Below are positions 45,824 to 54,832 of a DNA stretch of 64,000 nt, one piece after another (position 1 is the first letter of the stretch; every line of letters begins with the position of its first letter). This DNA comes from Pseudomonadota bacterium (GTDB taxonomy: Bacteria > Pseudomonadota > Alphaproteobacteria > Sphingomonadales > Sphingomonadaceae), in contig JAEWEY010000001.1 of assembly GCA_023389105.1 (NCBI GenBank), positions 1 through 64,000 of the forward strand, given 5' to 3'. Both the position numbers and the translations under genes were made by a program. The notes beneath the pieces are model-generated. The model did not search any database, had not been told where the DNA came from, and saw only the letters and a list, made by a program, of their open reading frames with translations.

Positions 45824-46513
45824 TCAGGCTGCCTGCTTCCACTGCGGCAACAGCTCATTGTGCGGCGGGCAGTCGGCGACCGCGCCGACCGGTAGACCGG
45901 CGAGTTCATTGGCAAAGCCGTGGTTGACGTCCCGGTGATGGGCTTCGTCAGCGCGGACGACCAGCACTACGTCACGCAATGTGGCGCCCTCCGGAAGGCC
46001 CCAGTAGCGCTTGGCGATCTCGGGCGCAGGGACATTGGCTGACCGGCCTTCGTCGATCTCGGCGAGATAGTGGGTGTAGCTGATCACCGCCTCTTCTTCG
46101 AAATACCCAACGACCCGGTGCGCGGTCTTCGAGCTGATCAGGTAGAGCGCGAAGAAGAAGCAGTAGAAGACCCACTGCACCCCGATGATGACCGCGCGCT
46201 CGAACCAGGTCGGCTTGCTGATTTCGATGAAGGTCATCAGGTGCATGCGTTCATTTTCGGCCTCGTCCATGAGCGTCCGAATCCAACCGCGATCGTCGCA
46301 AATGCGGCGGAGGCAGTTGAGGTGGTTGATCGTCGCCCCGACCATGCCTGGAACTGCCGCGACGGTCTCAAGCACCACGGCCCGGTGTCCATAACGCTCG
46401 GCGAAGAAGGTGTCGGCGGTCCACCGCAGCATTTTGGTGAAACCAAAGGCGATACGGTCGGAAATGCCCTTGGGCTGATGGTGAACCGAAAGGTCGATGA
46501 AGGGTGCGCTCAC
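45824..46513 (-). CDS. aox: Alternative oxidase (cyanide-insensitive di-iron quinol oxidase)
   Basis: 229 residues with the full AOX signature. Di-iron ligands: Glu49 in VLETVAAVPGMVG, Glu88 and His91 in DEAENERMHLMTF, a Glu of YFEEEAVISYT (139-141), and Glu190 with His193 in RADEAHHRDVNH. A hydrophobic stretch (about 107-127) fits the membrane-embedded face. It oxidises quinol and reduces oxygen to water without pumping protons, bypassing complexes III and IV. Its upstream region shares CCTAGGT-type boxes with the FixL promoter side. Confidence 0.95.
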   Translation of the reverse strand: MSAPFIDLSVHHQPKGISDRIAFGFTKMLRWTADTFFAERYGHRAVVLETVAAVPGMVGATINHLNCLRRICDDRGWIRTLMDEAENERMHLMTFIEISKPTWFERAVIIGVQWVFYCFFFALYLISSKTAHRVVGYFEEEAVISYTHYLAEIDEGRSANVPAPEIAKRYWGLPEGATLRDVVLVVRADEAHHRDVNHGFANELAGLPVGAVADCPPHNELLPQWKQAA

Positions 46514-46598
46514 TTTTATGCTCCTGGGTCGAAACTGTGGTGCGGCTTTGGCCGGTGGGGGCCGAACTAGGTCGGCGCTCGAAACCCGGTAATCAGGA

Positions 46599-46828
46599 GT
46601 TTCCCCTAGGTAGCATCACCTAGGCGCTCGTCCTTCTCGGCATCGCTGATCGCCCGGTCGATGATGCGGAGAGAGCGCTTGCGACCTTCGGCTTCCACGC
46701 GCCGGCGATAACGTTCGAGCCGCTGCGACAGATCGTGATCTTGTTCGGTAGTGACTTCGGGTTTGGCCATGACGCCTCACTAGGTAGCGACAGCTTGGCT
46801 CGCTTTGGATAAGTAAGTTTCCTAGGTG
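46599..46828. promoter_or_regulatory. Repeated CCTAGGT-type boxes, possible FixJ sites
   Basis: Four related boxes occur within 230 bp: GTTTCCCCTAGGTAG (46599-46613), CACCTAGG (46617-46624), CACTAGGTAGCG (46778-46789) and GTAAGTTTCCTAGGTG (46813-46828). The last and first share AGTTTCC(CC)TAGGT. The GTAAGT half resembles the rhizobial FixJ consensus GTAMGTAG (6 of 8). They sit upstream of fixL, the small gene and aox. Confidence 0.45.
46606..46770 (-). CDS. Small charged protein between alternative oxidase and FixL
   Basis: 54 residues from ATG 46770, with GAGG about 5 nt upstream. Sequence starts MAKPEVTTEQDHDLSQRLERY and is almost all helical and charged, with many Arg and Glu. No known family. 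It is on the same strand as aox, 92 bases upstream of it, so the two may be one transcript. CTAGGT boxes lie just upstream of its start and at its stop. Confidence 0.45.
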   Translation of the reverse strand: MAKPEVTTEQDHDLSQRLERYRRRVEAEGRKRSLRIIDRAISDAEKDERLGDAT

Positions 46829-46851
46829 TGGCGGGAATGACAGCCCTTTAG

Positions 46852-48009
46852 ATGGCGCGCATCGTACGACCCATGAACCAAGCTCGCAGCGAACCACCGC
46901 AAGATTCCGAAGCGCACTTGCGGTCGATCCTGGCGACTGTGCCGGATGCGATGATCGTCATCGACGAACTGGGCACGATCCTTTCGTTCAGCGCGACCGC
47001 CGAACGCATGTTCGGCTTTGGCGAGGGTGAGGTGGCGGGCCGCAACGTGAAGATGCTGATGCCCTCTCCCGACCGCGAGCGGCACGACCAGTATCTGGTC
47101 AACTACAAGACCACAGGGCAGCGCAAGATCATCGGCATTGGCCGGGTGACCACCGCGCTTCATCGCGACGGCAGAACCTTTCCGATCGAGCTGTCGGTGG
47201 GGGAGGCGTGGCTGGGTGAGCGGCGGATCTTCACTGGCTTCATACGCGACCTCACCGAGCGGCAGCAGACCCTATTGCGCCTGCAAGACTTGCAGTCCGA
47301 GTTGGCGCACGTGGGCCGGGTAAGCGAGATGGGAACGCTGGCCTCATCCTTGGCGCATGAGTTGAACCAACCGCTGACGGCTGTCGCCAGCTATTGCGAG
47401 GGCGCTCGCGAACTGCTCGACCAAGATCCTGACGGCGACGACCTGGCAATGGTCCGGGAAGCGCTGGACGAAGCGGCGGAACAGGCGGTGCGCGCCGGCC
47501 AGATCGTCCGCCGTCTACGCGACTTCATGAGTCACGGCGAAATGGAACGTCGCGTCGAGAGCCTTCAGCGGCTGATCAATGAGGCGAATGCATTGGCCCT
47601 TGTCGGCTCGCGCGAGCATGGCATCGATGTCCAGCTGACGCTCGATCCCAATGCCGATGAGGTGTTCGTCGATCGCATCCAGATCCAGCAGGTGTTGGTC
47701 AATCTGATCCGCAATGCCATCGATGCGATGATCCAGGCTCCGCAGCGGTGCCTGACACTGCGCACAAAGGTTGCGCCGAAGGATCTCATCGAGGTGATCA
47801 TCGAAGATACGGGCGCAGGCATGAGCGAGAGCGTTGCGCCACAACTCTTCCAGCCTTTCGTGACATCCAAGCAGAATGGGATGGGGATCGGCCTGTCGAT
47901 CTGTCGCACCATTGTCGAAGCACATGGCGGCCGCATCTGGTTCGAGCCGCGCGCGGAGGGCGGTACCGCTTTCCATTTCACCGTTCCGAGTGGAGGCGAT
48001 CCGCGATGA
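46852..48009 (+). CDS. fixL: FixL, oxygen-sensing heme-PAS histidine kinase
   Basis: 385 residues without membrane helices (soluble, unlike rhizobial FixL of S. meliloti). The PAS domain (about 18-135) keeps the FixL heme set: His78 in DRERHDQYLVNY (equivalent of B. japonicum His200), Ile93 and Arg98 in IIGIGR (Ile215, Arg220). Then GFIRDLTERQQT, the His box SSLAHELNQPLTAVA with His169, NLIRNAIDAM, EDTGAGM and GMGIGLSICRTIVEAHGG. Oxygen binding should turn the kinase off. Overlaps fixJ by 4 nt (ATGA). ATG 46873 is an alternative start. Confidence 0.9.
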   Translation: MARIVRPMNQARSEPPQDSEAHLRSILATVPDAMIVIDELGTILSFSATAERMFGFGEGEVAGRNVKMLMPSPDRERHDQYLVNYKTTGQRKIIGIGRVTTALHRDGRTFPIELSVGEAWLGERRIFTGFIRDLTERQQTLLRLQDLQSELAHVGRVSEMGTLASSLAHELNQPLTAVASYCEGARELLDQDPDGDDLAMVREALDEAAEQAVRAGQIVRRLRDFMSHGEMERRVESLQRLINEANALALVGSREHGIDVQLTLDPNADEVFVDRIQIQQVLVNLIRNAIDAMIQAPQRCLTLRTKVAPKDLIEVIIEDTGAGMSESVAPQLFQPFVTSKQNGMGIGLSICRTIVEAHGGRIWFEPRAEGGTAFHFTVPSGGDPR

Positions 48010-48614
48010 GTGACGACCCGCGCCTGGTATACATTGTCGATGACGACGACGCGATCCGCCGGTCCGTCGGCTTCGCACTCAAGACATCGGGGTTCCAAAT
48101 ACGTACATTTGAAGGCGGCGCCGAATTGCTCAAGGCCGATCTCGAGGTGGGTTGTATCCTTCTCGACATCCGTATGCCCGGCATGGACGGCCTGGAAGTC
48201 CAGGAAGCCTTGAAGACGCAGGGCACCACATTGCCCGTCATCATCATGACGGGTCATGGCGACGTAGCGCTCGCCGTCCGGGCCATGAAGGCGGGAGCCG
48301 TCGATTTCATCGAAAAGCCGTTCCAGAAAAGCGTGCTGCTCGCAGCGCTGGAGCAGGCGTTCGGCCGGCTTCGCCACGCGGCGGCCAATCGCGAGCACGC
48401 CGGCGAAGCGGCAGTAAAATTGCAAGCCCTGACGCCACGCGAGCGCGAGGTCTTGGACGGGCTCGCCAAAGGGCTGCCGAACAAGTCGATAGCTTACGAC
48501 CTCGGCATCAGTCCTCGCACGGTTGAAATTCACCGGGCCAATTTGATGACCAAGCTCGGCGTCCGAAGCCTGTCTGACGCGCTGCGTATCGCCTTCGCTG
48601 CGGAAAGCGAATGA
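48006..48614 (+). CDS. fixJ: FixJ, response regulator
   Basis: 202 residues. Receiver: YIVDDDDAIRRS, phospho-Asp54 in LLDIRMPGMDG, IIMTGHGDVALAVRAMKAGAVDFIEKPF, all FixJ-like. LuxR-type helix-turn-helix at the end: LTPREREVLDGLAKGLPNKSIAYDLGISPRTVEIHRANLMTK (key blocks). Phosphorylated by FixL, it should bind and activate low-oxygen promoters. No fixK is in the window, and the nearby aox is a plausible target. Confidence 0.91.
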   Translation: MSDDPRLVYIVDDDDAIRRSVGFALKTSGFQIRTFEGGAELLKADLEVGCILLDIRMPGMDGLEVQEALKTQGTTLPVIIMTGHGDVALAVRAMKAGAVDFIEKPFQKSVLLAALEQAFGRLRHAAANREHAGEAAVKLQALTPREREVLDGLAKGLPNKSIAYDLGISPRTVEIHRANLMTKLGVRSLSDALRIAFAAESE

Positions 48615-48697
48615 GCGGCTAGGGAACATTACGGATAGAGCGCAAGGCGGCGCTTCGTCATCTGCGTTGCAGCAACTTCGCAGATGGGGAGCTTGAG

Positions 48698-49126
48698 ATG
48701 GAAAGTCGCCAAACCCGTGAACAATTGCTCGCCAGGGGCGAGATCGTCAGTGCTCCCGTCGGGCGAGCCTGCACCGACCAGACGTTCGAGCTGCCCTTAG
48801 GCATTTACGTCGCCATGGCCGCCTTGTTCGCCGGTTTCGTCGGCGTCCTTGGCTCCTCATTCCGCAGCGGGCATCTCGCTGTCGCCTACGGGGTGATCTG
48901 CCTCTTCATTGCCGCCTTTTTCGCGGTCCCGGCGATCTTCTCCGGCGTCGGCGGCCGCTTCTTCGGAAGTCAGGCTATGACCTGGATGGACTTTCGCGAG
49001 CGCGGCATTGCCACCGCCACGGGACATTCAACCGCGCGGGAAGCGACGATTCTGGTGCTTCTACTTCCCTTCTTGATCCTGTGCTTCGCGATCGCCGTTG
49101 TCAGCATTGCCGGCCTGGTATCCTGA
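48698..49126 (+). CDS. Small membrane protein of unknown function
   Basis: 142 residues starting at ATG 48698 with GGGGAGCTTGAG upstream. Three hydrophobic segments (about residues 35-56, 62-82 and 118-140) with a soluble middle (GSQAMTWMDFRERGIATATGHST). No family recognised. Lies 83 bases after fixJ on the same strand, so it might be in that operon, and ends just before a strong terminator. Confidence 0.65.
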   Translation: MESRQTREQLLARGEIVSAPVGRACTDQTFELPLGIYVAMAALFAGFVGVLGSSFRSGHLAVAYGVICLFIAAFFAVPAIFSGVGGRFFGSQAMTWMDFRERGIATATGHSTAREATILVLLLPFLILCFAIAVVSIAGLVS

Positions 49127-49139
49127 TCGTCAGGGCAAC

Positions 49140-49173
49140 AAAAAAGGCTCCGCGAGCAAACGCGGAGCCTTTT
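49140..49173. terminator. Strong intrinsic terminator, bidirectional
   Basis: GGCTCCGCG (49146-49154), loop AGCAAA, CGCGGAGCC (49161-49169) then TTTT; A-run on the other side. It serves the membrane-protein gene on the plus strand and pnp on the minus strand. Confidence 0.9.
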
Positions 49174-49196
49174 CTATTGGCTGAATTGACGGGACC

Positions 49197-51569
49197 TTAG
49201 TCGTCGTTGCCCGTCAGGAAGGCGGGGGCGAACTCGGGCGCAGGGCCGTTGTCGTCGCCACCACCCTCACGGTCACGGCGCGGGCCCCGATCACCACGGC
49301 CTTCGCCGCGGGGACCACGGTCACGGTCGCCGCCGCGTCCGCCGCCTTCGCGCCGCGGACCACGGTCGCGGTCGCCGCCACGGCCACCGCCGCGATGACG
49401 GTCGCCACGGCCTTCGCCGCGCGGGCCACGATCCCCACCCTCACGCGGTTCGCGCGGGGGGCGGGTGTCTTCGAGTTCGGCGCCGGTTTCCTGGTCGACG
49501 AGGCGCATCGACAGGCGCACCTTGCCGCGCTGGTCGACTTCGAGCAGCTTGACCTTGACCTCCTGGCCTTCGCTGAGGACGTCGCGGACGTTCTCGACGC
49601 GCTCGTTCTTGATCTCGGACACGTGCACCAACCCGTCCTTGCCGGGCATGAAGGTCACGAAGGCGCCGAAATCGACGATGCTGGCGACCTTGCCGGTGTA
49701 GATGGTGCCGACTTCCGGCTCCTGGACAATGCCCTGGATCCACTGGCGCGCGGCCTCGATCTGCGACAGGTCGGACGAGCTGATCTTGATCAGGCCCTCG
49801 TCGTCGATGTCGACCTTGGCGCCGGTCGTCGCGACGATCTCGCGAATGACCTTGCCGCCGGTGCCGATCACTTCGCGGATCTTGTCCTTGGCGATCTGCA
49901 GCGTTTCGATGCGCGGCGCGTGGGCGCTGAGCTCTTCACGGGTGTGGTCGAGCGCCTTGGCCATTTCGCCGAGGATGTGCGCGCGGCCGTCCTTCGCCTG
50001 GGCGAGGGCGGTCTTCATGATCTCCTCGGTGATGCCGGCGATCTTGATGTCCATCTGCAGCGAAGTGATGCCGTCGCTGGTGCCGGCGACCTTGAAGTCC
50101 ATGTCGCCGAGGTGGTCCTCGTCGCCCAGGATGTCGCTGATCACGGCGAAATCCTTGCCTTCGAGGATCAGGCCCATGGCGATGCCCGCGACCGGCGCCT
50201 TCAGCGGAACGCCCGCGTCCATCATGCTGAGCGAGCCGCCGCAGACCGTCGCCATCGACGACGAGCCGTTGGACTCGGTGATGTCGGAGAGGACGCGGAT
50301 CGTGTATGGGAACTCTTCCAGGCTCGGCAGCATCGGGTGCAGCGCGCGCCAGGCGAGCTTGCCGTGGCCGACTTCGCGGCGGCCGGGCGCGCCGAAGCGG
50401 CCCACTTCACCGACCGAATAGGGCGGGAAGTTATAGTGCAGCATGAAGCGCTGGTAGGACAGGCCGTCCAAACCATCGATCATCTGCTCGGCGTCCTTGG
50501 TGCCGAGCGTGGTGGTGCAGATCGCCTGCGTCTCGCCGCGGGTGAACAGCGCCGATCCGTGGGTGCGCGGCAGGAAGCCGACCATCGCCTCGATCGGGCG
50601 GACGGTCTTCGTGTCGCGGCCGTCGATGCGGCGGCCTTCCCTAAGGATCGCACCACGGACGATGTCCGCTTCAAGGCTCTTCACCAGCTTGGACGCGACG
50701 AGCTGCTCCTGCGGCTCGGCGTCGGCGAACGCTTCCTTGGCCTTGTCGCGGGCCGCATTAAGGGCGGCCGAGCGCTCGGACTTGTTCGTCAGGCGATAAG
50801 CCGCTTCGATGTCGCTGCCGATGAGGTCCTTGAGCTTGGCCTTGACCGCGCTCTTGTCGTCGGCCTGCGCCAATTCCCACGGGTCCTTGGCGGCCTTTTC
50901 GGCGAGGCTGATGATCGCGTCGCAAACCTTGCGGCTGGCTTCGTGGCCGAACATCACCGCGCCAAGCATGACGTCTTCCGACAGCTCCTTGGCTTCGGAT
51001 TCGACCATCATCACCGCGCCGGGCGTGCCGGCCATGACGAGGTCGAGGTCACCTTCGGCGACTTCGGTGCTGGTCGGGTTGAGGATGTACTCGCCGTCCT
51101 TGTAACCGACGCGGGCGGCGCCGATCGGGCCCATGAACGGAACGCCCGAGATGGTGAGGGCAGCCGACGCGGCGATCATCGCCAGGATGTCAGGCTCGTT
51201 CTCGCCATCGTAGGAGAGGACCTGCGCGATCACGAGGACTTCATTGTAGAAGCCTTCGGGGAACAGCGGGCGGATCGGACGGTCGATCAGGCGGCTCGTC
51301 AGCGTTTCCTTTTCGGTGGCGCCGCGCTCACGCTTGAAGAAGCCGCCCGGGATGCGCCCGGCGGCGGAGAACTTTTCCTGATAGTGGACGGTCAGCGGGA
51401 AGAAATCCTGGCCCGGCTTCACCGACTTGGCGGCGGTGACGGCGCAGAGGACGACCGTTTCGCCGAGGGTCGCGAGCACCGCGCCGTCGGCCTGGCGGGC
51501 AACGCGGCCCGTTTCGAGCTTGAGGGTCTTGCCGCCAAGATCGATTTCAGCAGTTTTGATATTGAACAT
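49197..51569 (-). CDS. pnp: Polynucleotide phosphorylase
   Basis: 790 residues: two RNase PH domains (beginning [20 protein letters not shown] and later [20 protein letters not shown]), a KH domain ([25 protein letters not shown], described by its GxxG loop) and S1 domain ([20 protein letters not shown]). A 90-residue tail rich in R, G and D ([22 protein letters not shown]) extends past the usual end, near 700 residues. PNPase degrades RNA 3' to 5' with phosphate and sits in the degradosome. Follows rpsO, as usual. Confidence 0.95.
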   Translation of the reverse strand: MFNIKTAEIDLGGKTLKLETGRVARQADGAVLATLGETVVLCAVTAAKSVKPGQDFFPLTVHYQEKFSAAGRIPGGFFKRERGATEKETLTSRLIDRPIRPLFPEGFYNEVLVIAQVLSYDGENEPDILAMIAASAALTISGVPFMGPIGAARVGYKDGEYILNPTSTEVAEGDLDLVMAGTPGAVMMVESEAKELSEDVMLGAVMFGHEASRKVCDAIISLAEKAAKDPWELAQADDKSAVKAKLKDLIGSDIEAAYRLTNKSERSAALNAARDKAKEAFADAEPQEQLVASKLVKSLEADIVRGAILREGRRIDGRDTKTVRPIEAMVGFLPRTHGSALFTRGETQAICTTTLGTKDAEQMIDGLDGLSYQRFMLHYNFPPYSVGEVGRFGAPGRREVGHGKLAWRALHPMLPSLEEFPYTIRVLSDITESNGSSSMATVCGGSLSMMDAGVPLKAPVAGIAMGLILEGKDFAVISDILGDEDHLGDMDFKVAGTSDGITSLQMDIKIAGITEEIMKTALAQAKDGRAHILGEMAKALDHTREELSAHAPRIETLQIAKDKIREVIGTGGKVIREIVATTGAKVDIDDEGLIKISSSDLSQIEAARQWIQGIVQEPEVGTIYTGKVASIVDFGAFVTFMPGKDGLVHVSEIKNERVENVRDVLSEGQEVKVKLLEVDQRGKVRLSMRLVDQETGAELEDTRPPREPREGGDRGPRGEGRGDRHRGGGRGGDRDRGPRREGGGRGGDRDRGPRGEGRGDRGPRRDREGGGDDNGPAPEFAPAFLTGNDD

Positions 51570-51701
51570 TCTTGTTCCTTCAGTCCCGGCGGCCGGATGC
51601 CGACCGGTTCAGCATTTGCAGGCTAGCCGGCCTGCTGCGGTTCGGGGCGTCTAAGCTGCCCCATGGACGCCCCGCCGAATTGCGGGACTGAAGGCCTCAT
51701 C

Positions 51702-51785
51702 GTCATGCTGAACTTGTTTCAGCATCCATCCCAGAGACCGGAGTGAGGATGGAAAAAATGGATCCTGAAGCGAGTTCAGGATGAC
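51702..51785. repeat. Palindromic repeat element, copy A (intergenic, rpsO-pnp)
   Basis: An 84-bp element opens with GTCATGCTGAACTTG and closes with CGAGTTCAGGATGAC, which is its near reverse complement, and carries an inner CAGCATCCAT / ATGGATCC pair. Copy B lies inside truB. On RNA it would form a long hairpin between rpsO and pnp, a spot where other bacteria place an RNase III-cut hairpin. Confidence 0.85.
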
Positions 51786-51815
51786 GAAAAGGCGCGGGGT
51801 TGCCGCGCCTTTACA

Positions 51816-52085
51816 TCACTTACGGAGACCGAGCTTCGCGATGAGATCGGTGTAACGCTGCGCATCTTCCTTACGGAGGTAATCGAGCAGCGACCGGCGC
51901 TTGTTGACCATCATCAAAAGGCCGCGACGCGAATGGTTGTCCTTGGCGTGGCTCTTGAAATGCTCGGTCAGCGTCTGGATGCGGCTGGTCAGGATCGCGA
52001 TCTGGACCTCGGGCGAACCCGTGTCGTTCTTGTCGCGGGCATGTTCCTTGATCACTTCCTGCTTGCGCTCGGCGGTAATCGACAT
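51816..52085 (-). CDS. rpsO: 30S ribosomal protein S15
   Basis: 89 residues, the usual length. Matches S15 throughout: [29 protein letters not shown], then [24 protein letters not shown] helix ([19 protein letters not shown]) and [23 protein letters not shown]. It binds 16S rRNA early in 30S assembly. It lies 18 bases after truB and upstream of pnp, the classical order. Confidence 0.97.
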   Translation of the reverse strand: MSITAERKQEVIKEHARDKNDTGSPEVQIAILTSRIQTLTEHFKSHAKDNHSRRGLLMMVNKRRSLLDYLRKEDAQRYTDLIAKLGLRK

Positions 52086-52103
52086 CGTTTCACTCCTATT
52101 CTT

Positions 52104-53066
52104 CTAAAGGTTGAACCCCCTGACGACCGTCAGGCCGTCGGCCGTTGCTTCGACCAGCGCGACCGGGGTTTCACCCAGCATCGCAAGCTGAAGCCCCGGC
52201 GTTGCAGGGAACCCGGCAAGCCTTTGCCCATGACGGAGCAACTGAGCCTGGTCGGGGGTGACGGGGCGGGCCGGGATGTCGTCCAGCGCCGCGGTTAGCG
52301 GCAGTACCGTCCTCGTCAGTGCGCGCGCCTTAGCGGTTTCTTCCAGAAAGTCCAGCGAAACGGCCTGTTCGAGCCCGAACGGCCCGGCGCGCGTACGTCG
52401 TAGATAGGAAACGTGACCCACGGTTCCAAGCGCATGGGCGATGTCGCGGGCGAGCGAGCGGATGTAGGTGCCTTTGGAGACGGTGGCCGAAAGGGTGATT
52501 TCGTCCACTTTTTCGTCGTGCTGAACTTGTTTCAGCATCCATTCCTGAGACTGCGTTGCGGTTGGCGAAATGGACCCTGAAACAAGTTCAGGGTGACGTA
52601 GGAGGAGGGACTGGATTGTCACCCGGCGCGGCTTCATTTCGACTTCCTCGCCGGCGCGAGCGCGGGTGTAGGCGGCCTTGCCGTCGATCTTCAGCGCGGA
52701 ATAAGCTGGGGGGACCTGCTCGATCGGCCCAGTGAAGCGTGGCAGCACCGCCTCGATCTCGTCGACCGAGGGGCGCACTTCGCTGGTCGCGACGACCGCG
52801 CCTTCCGCATCGAGCGTGTCGGTTTCCTCTGCGAACTTGATCGTGAAATCATAAACCTTGGTCGCGTTGAGCATCCGGCCGGCGAGCTTGGTCGCCTCGC
52901 CCAGCGCAATCGGCAGTACCCCGCTGGCGAGCGGATCGAGCGTGCCGCCATGACCGATCTTCGTCTTCGGCTCGCCGGCCTGGCGGAGAATGCGCTTCAC
53001 CGCCGACACGCAGGTGGTCGAGCCAAGCCCCAGCGGCTTGTCGAGGACGATCCAGCCGTTGAGCAT
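52104..53066 (-). CDS. truB: tRNA pseudouridine-55 synthase, with an in-frame palindromic insertion
   Basis: 320 residues. Catalytic Asp44 in KIGHGGTLDPLASGVLPI, then VPPAYSALKIDGKAAYTRARAGE and VDEITLSATVSKGTYIRSLARDIA. The enzyme makes pseudouridine 55 in the T loop of tRNAs. Between the strand ending RRVTIQSL and VDEITLS, residues about 157-184 are not of TruB origin: they read RHPELVSGSI...MLKQVQHDE and are encoded by palindromic element copy B. The site is a surface loop region of the fold, so function is probably kept. ATG 53066 shares a base with the tdk stop. Confidence 0.94.
   Translation of the reverse strand: MLNGWIVLDKPLGLGSTTCVSAVKRILRQAGEPKTKIGHGGTLDPLASGVLPIALGEATKLAGRMLNATKVYDFTIKFAEETDTLDAEGAVVATSEVRPSVDEIEAVLPRFTGPIEQVPPAYSALKIDGKAAYTRARAGEEVEMKPRRVTIQSLLLRHPELVSGSISPTATQSQEWMLKQVQHDEKVDEITLSATVSKGTYIRSLARDIAHALGTVGHVSYLRRTRAGPFGLEQAVSLDFLEETAKARALTRTVLPLTAALDDIPARPVTPDQAQLLRHGQRLAGFPATPGLQLAMLGETPVALVEATADGLTVVRGFNL
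52515..52597. repeat. Palindromic repeat element, copy B (inside truB)
   Basis: An 83-bp element opens with GTCGTGCTGAACTTG and closes with CAAGTTCAGGGTGAC, its near reverse complement; it shares GCTGAACTTGTTTCAGCATC with copy A. Read on the minus strand it adds about 28 codons without a stop to truB. Confidence 0.9.
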
Positions 53067-53683
53067 CAGAAGCGCGGGAGCTTAAGGCTCAGCTGGCGGG
53101 CTTCGCTTTCGCGCAGGCGCTCGAGGAAATGCTTGCGGCAGAGCGCGATGTAACGGTCGTTGCCGCCGATCTCGGTCTGCGCACCGGCCGCGACGGCGTG
53201 GCCTTCAGCGTCGACGCGGAGATTCATCGTCGCCTTGCGACCGCATTCGCACACGGCCTTCAGCTCGATCAGCGAATCCGCCAGCGCGAGCAGCGCGGCC
53301 GAGCCGGGGAAGAGCTTGCCCTGAAAGTCGGTGCGCAGGCCATAGCAGAGCACAGGGATGCGAAGCTTGTCGGCGACGTCGCACAATTGCAGCACATGGC
53401 GCTGCGTCAGGAATTGGGCTTCATCGACGAGGATACAGTCAAGCTTACGGCGCTTCAGCTCGTCGGTGATGGCGTCGAACAGGTCGATGCTTTCGTCGTA
53501 AACATGCGCCGGCGCCGATAGCGCGATCCGTGACCCGATGACGCCGGCTCCCGCGCGATCGTCGAGCCGCGCGGTCCAGAGCATCGTCTCCATGCCGCGC
53601 TCGCGATAATTGTAATCGGCCTGCAGCAGCGTGGTCGACTTACCCGCATTCATCGCGGCGTAGTAAAAATAGAGCTTGGCCAT
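53066..53683 (-). CDS. tdk: Thymidine kinase (class II, zinc-binding)
   Basis: 205 residues from ATG 53683; an earlier in-frame start at 53704 is less likely. P-loop [13 protein letters not shown] (Lys15), catalytic Glu in [11 protein letters not shown], and zinc cysteines in VCECGRKA with a second pair in ALCRKHF. The lasso region is present. Phosphorylates thymidine with ATP (salvage). TGATG overlap couples it to truB. Confidence 0.94.
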   Translation of the reverse strand: MAKLYFYYAAMNAGKSTTLLQADYNYRERGMETMLWTARLDDRAGAGVIGSRIALSAPAHVYDESIDLFDAITDELKRRKLDCILVDEAQFLTQRHVLQLCDVADKLRIPVLCYGLRTDFQGKLFPGSAALLALADSLIELKAVCECGRKATMNLRVDAEGHAVAAGAQTEIGGNDRYIALCRKHFLERLRESEARQLSLKLPRF

Positions 53684-53769
53684 CAAGGTATGCTTAGCGT
53701 GCACCGCCGCGAACGGCGAGGCCGCAACGGCTGTTGGAACAGGCGCGGGAAGACGGCTGTTGGTTTCGC

Positions 53770-54741
53770 ATGCCGCACGAGCAGCCCCTTCAATTTTTCG
53801 GCGTAACCCTGATTGGCGCCACGGCGGAGAATGGCCGCAAGCTGCTGCTGACGATCGCGTTTGTGCTCGTTGCGTGGGCAGCGTCCAAGCTGATCCGACT
53901 GATACTCGCGCAGTTTGTCGGGACGCGCGCCGGCACTCGATTCCGTTTCTGGGCCAAGCAAGGTGTCAGCCTGATCATCGCGGCAGCCGTGCTGATCGGT
54001 ATCGCTTCAATCTGGTTCGATAATCCGACGCGGCTGGCGAGCGTTGTCGGCATCATCGGTGCTGGCATCGCCTTTGCCATGCAGCGCGTGATCACCGCGA
54101 TCGCCGGCTACTTCGTGATCCTGCGCGGCAAGACTTTCAATGTCGGCGATCGGATCGTCATGGGGGGCGTTCGCGGCGACGTGATCGACCTCAGCTTCAT
54201 GCAGACGAGCATCATGGAAATGGGCCAATCCGCGAAGGAGCAGGGCGATGCTCCGTCCATGTGGGTGCGAAGCCGCCAGTTCACGGGGCGCATTGTCACG
54301 GTGACCAATGACAAGGTCTTCGACGAGGCCGTGTACAATTATACGCGCGAGTTTCCTTACATCTGGGACGAGCTGAACCTTCCGATCAAATATGGAGACC
54401 AGTGCGGTCGAGCCGAGGAGATCCTGCTGAAGTCGGCTCGAAAGCATGCGCTGTCCGGGCGGCAGCTTGGCGATGAGGAACTCGGTCGCCTACGCGAGCG
54501 ATTCGGCATCCAGCCGGGGGAAATCGATCCCCGGGTCTACTGGCGGGTCACGGACAACTGGCTCGAGCTCACGGTACGTTTCCTAGCGCCGGACCACGGG
54601 ATACGGCCGATCAAGGATGCGATGAGCCGGGAGATTCTGGCGGACCTGACCGAAGCGGGTATCGGCATCGCCTCGGGTACCTACGAAATCGTCGGGGTAC
54701 CGCCACTGAGGGTCGAGACTGCGGCGCCCACCAGCGGCTAA
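53770..54741 (+). CDS. MscS-family mechanosensitive channel
   Basis: About 323 residues from ATG 53770; TTG 53734 is upstream in frame. Three helices: [37 protein letters not shown], and the pore helix [45 protein letters not shown] (key blocks), followed by the beta domain and alpha/beta C-terminal domain. Opens under membrane tension to release solutes. First gene of the block that separates rbfA from truB, and divergent from tdk. Confidence 0.88.
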   Translation: MPHEQPLQFFGVTLIGATAENGRKLLLTIAFVLVAWAASKLIRLILAQFVGTRAGTRFRFWAKQGVSLIIAAAVLIGIASIWFDNPTRLASVVGIIGAGIAFAMQRVITAIAGYFVILRGKTFNVGDRIVMGGVRGDVIDLSFMQTSIMEMGQSAKEQGDAPSMWVRSRQFTGRIVTVTNDKVFDEAVYNYTREFPYIWDELNLPIKYGDQCGRAEEILLKSARKHALSGRQLGDEELGRLRERFGIQPGEIDPRVYWRVTDNWLELTVRFLAPDHGIRPIKDAMSREILADLTEAGIGIASGTYEIVGVPPLRVETAAPTSG

Positions 54742-54832
54742 TTCGCTTCCAACATGAACAAACTGTAATTCGGTCCCTGACATCCCTGTCGGTATGCTGT
54801 TCAGCGAACTGGCCAGTGCGGAGGGCGCCAAC

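Noticed and set aside
46616..46897. 93-codon minus frame
   Set aside because: Shadow of the 54-codon gene and the fixL start, rich in Arg and Ser.
46852..48009. Loss of the FixL heme histidine (Lys before IIGIGR)
   Set aside because: That Lys aligns with B. japonicum His214, not the heme ligand. The ligand equivalent is His78 in RHDQY, which is present.
49207..49460. CRISPR-like short repeats
   Set aside because: The repetition is coding sequence of the Arg/Gly-rich PNPase tail, with no spacers.
49395..51626. 743-codon plus frame opposite pnp
   Set aside because: Antisense frame in a high-GC gene; pnp on the minus strand is unmistakable.
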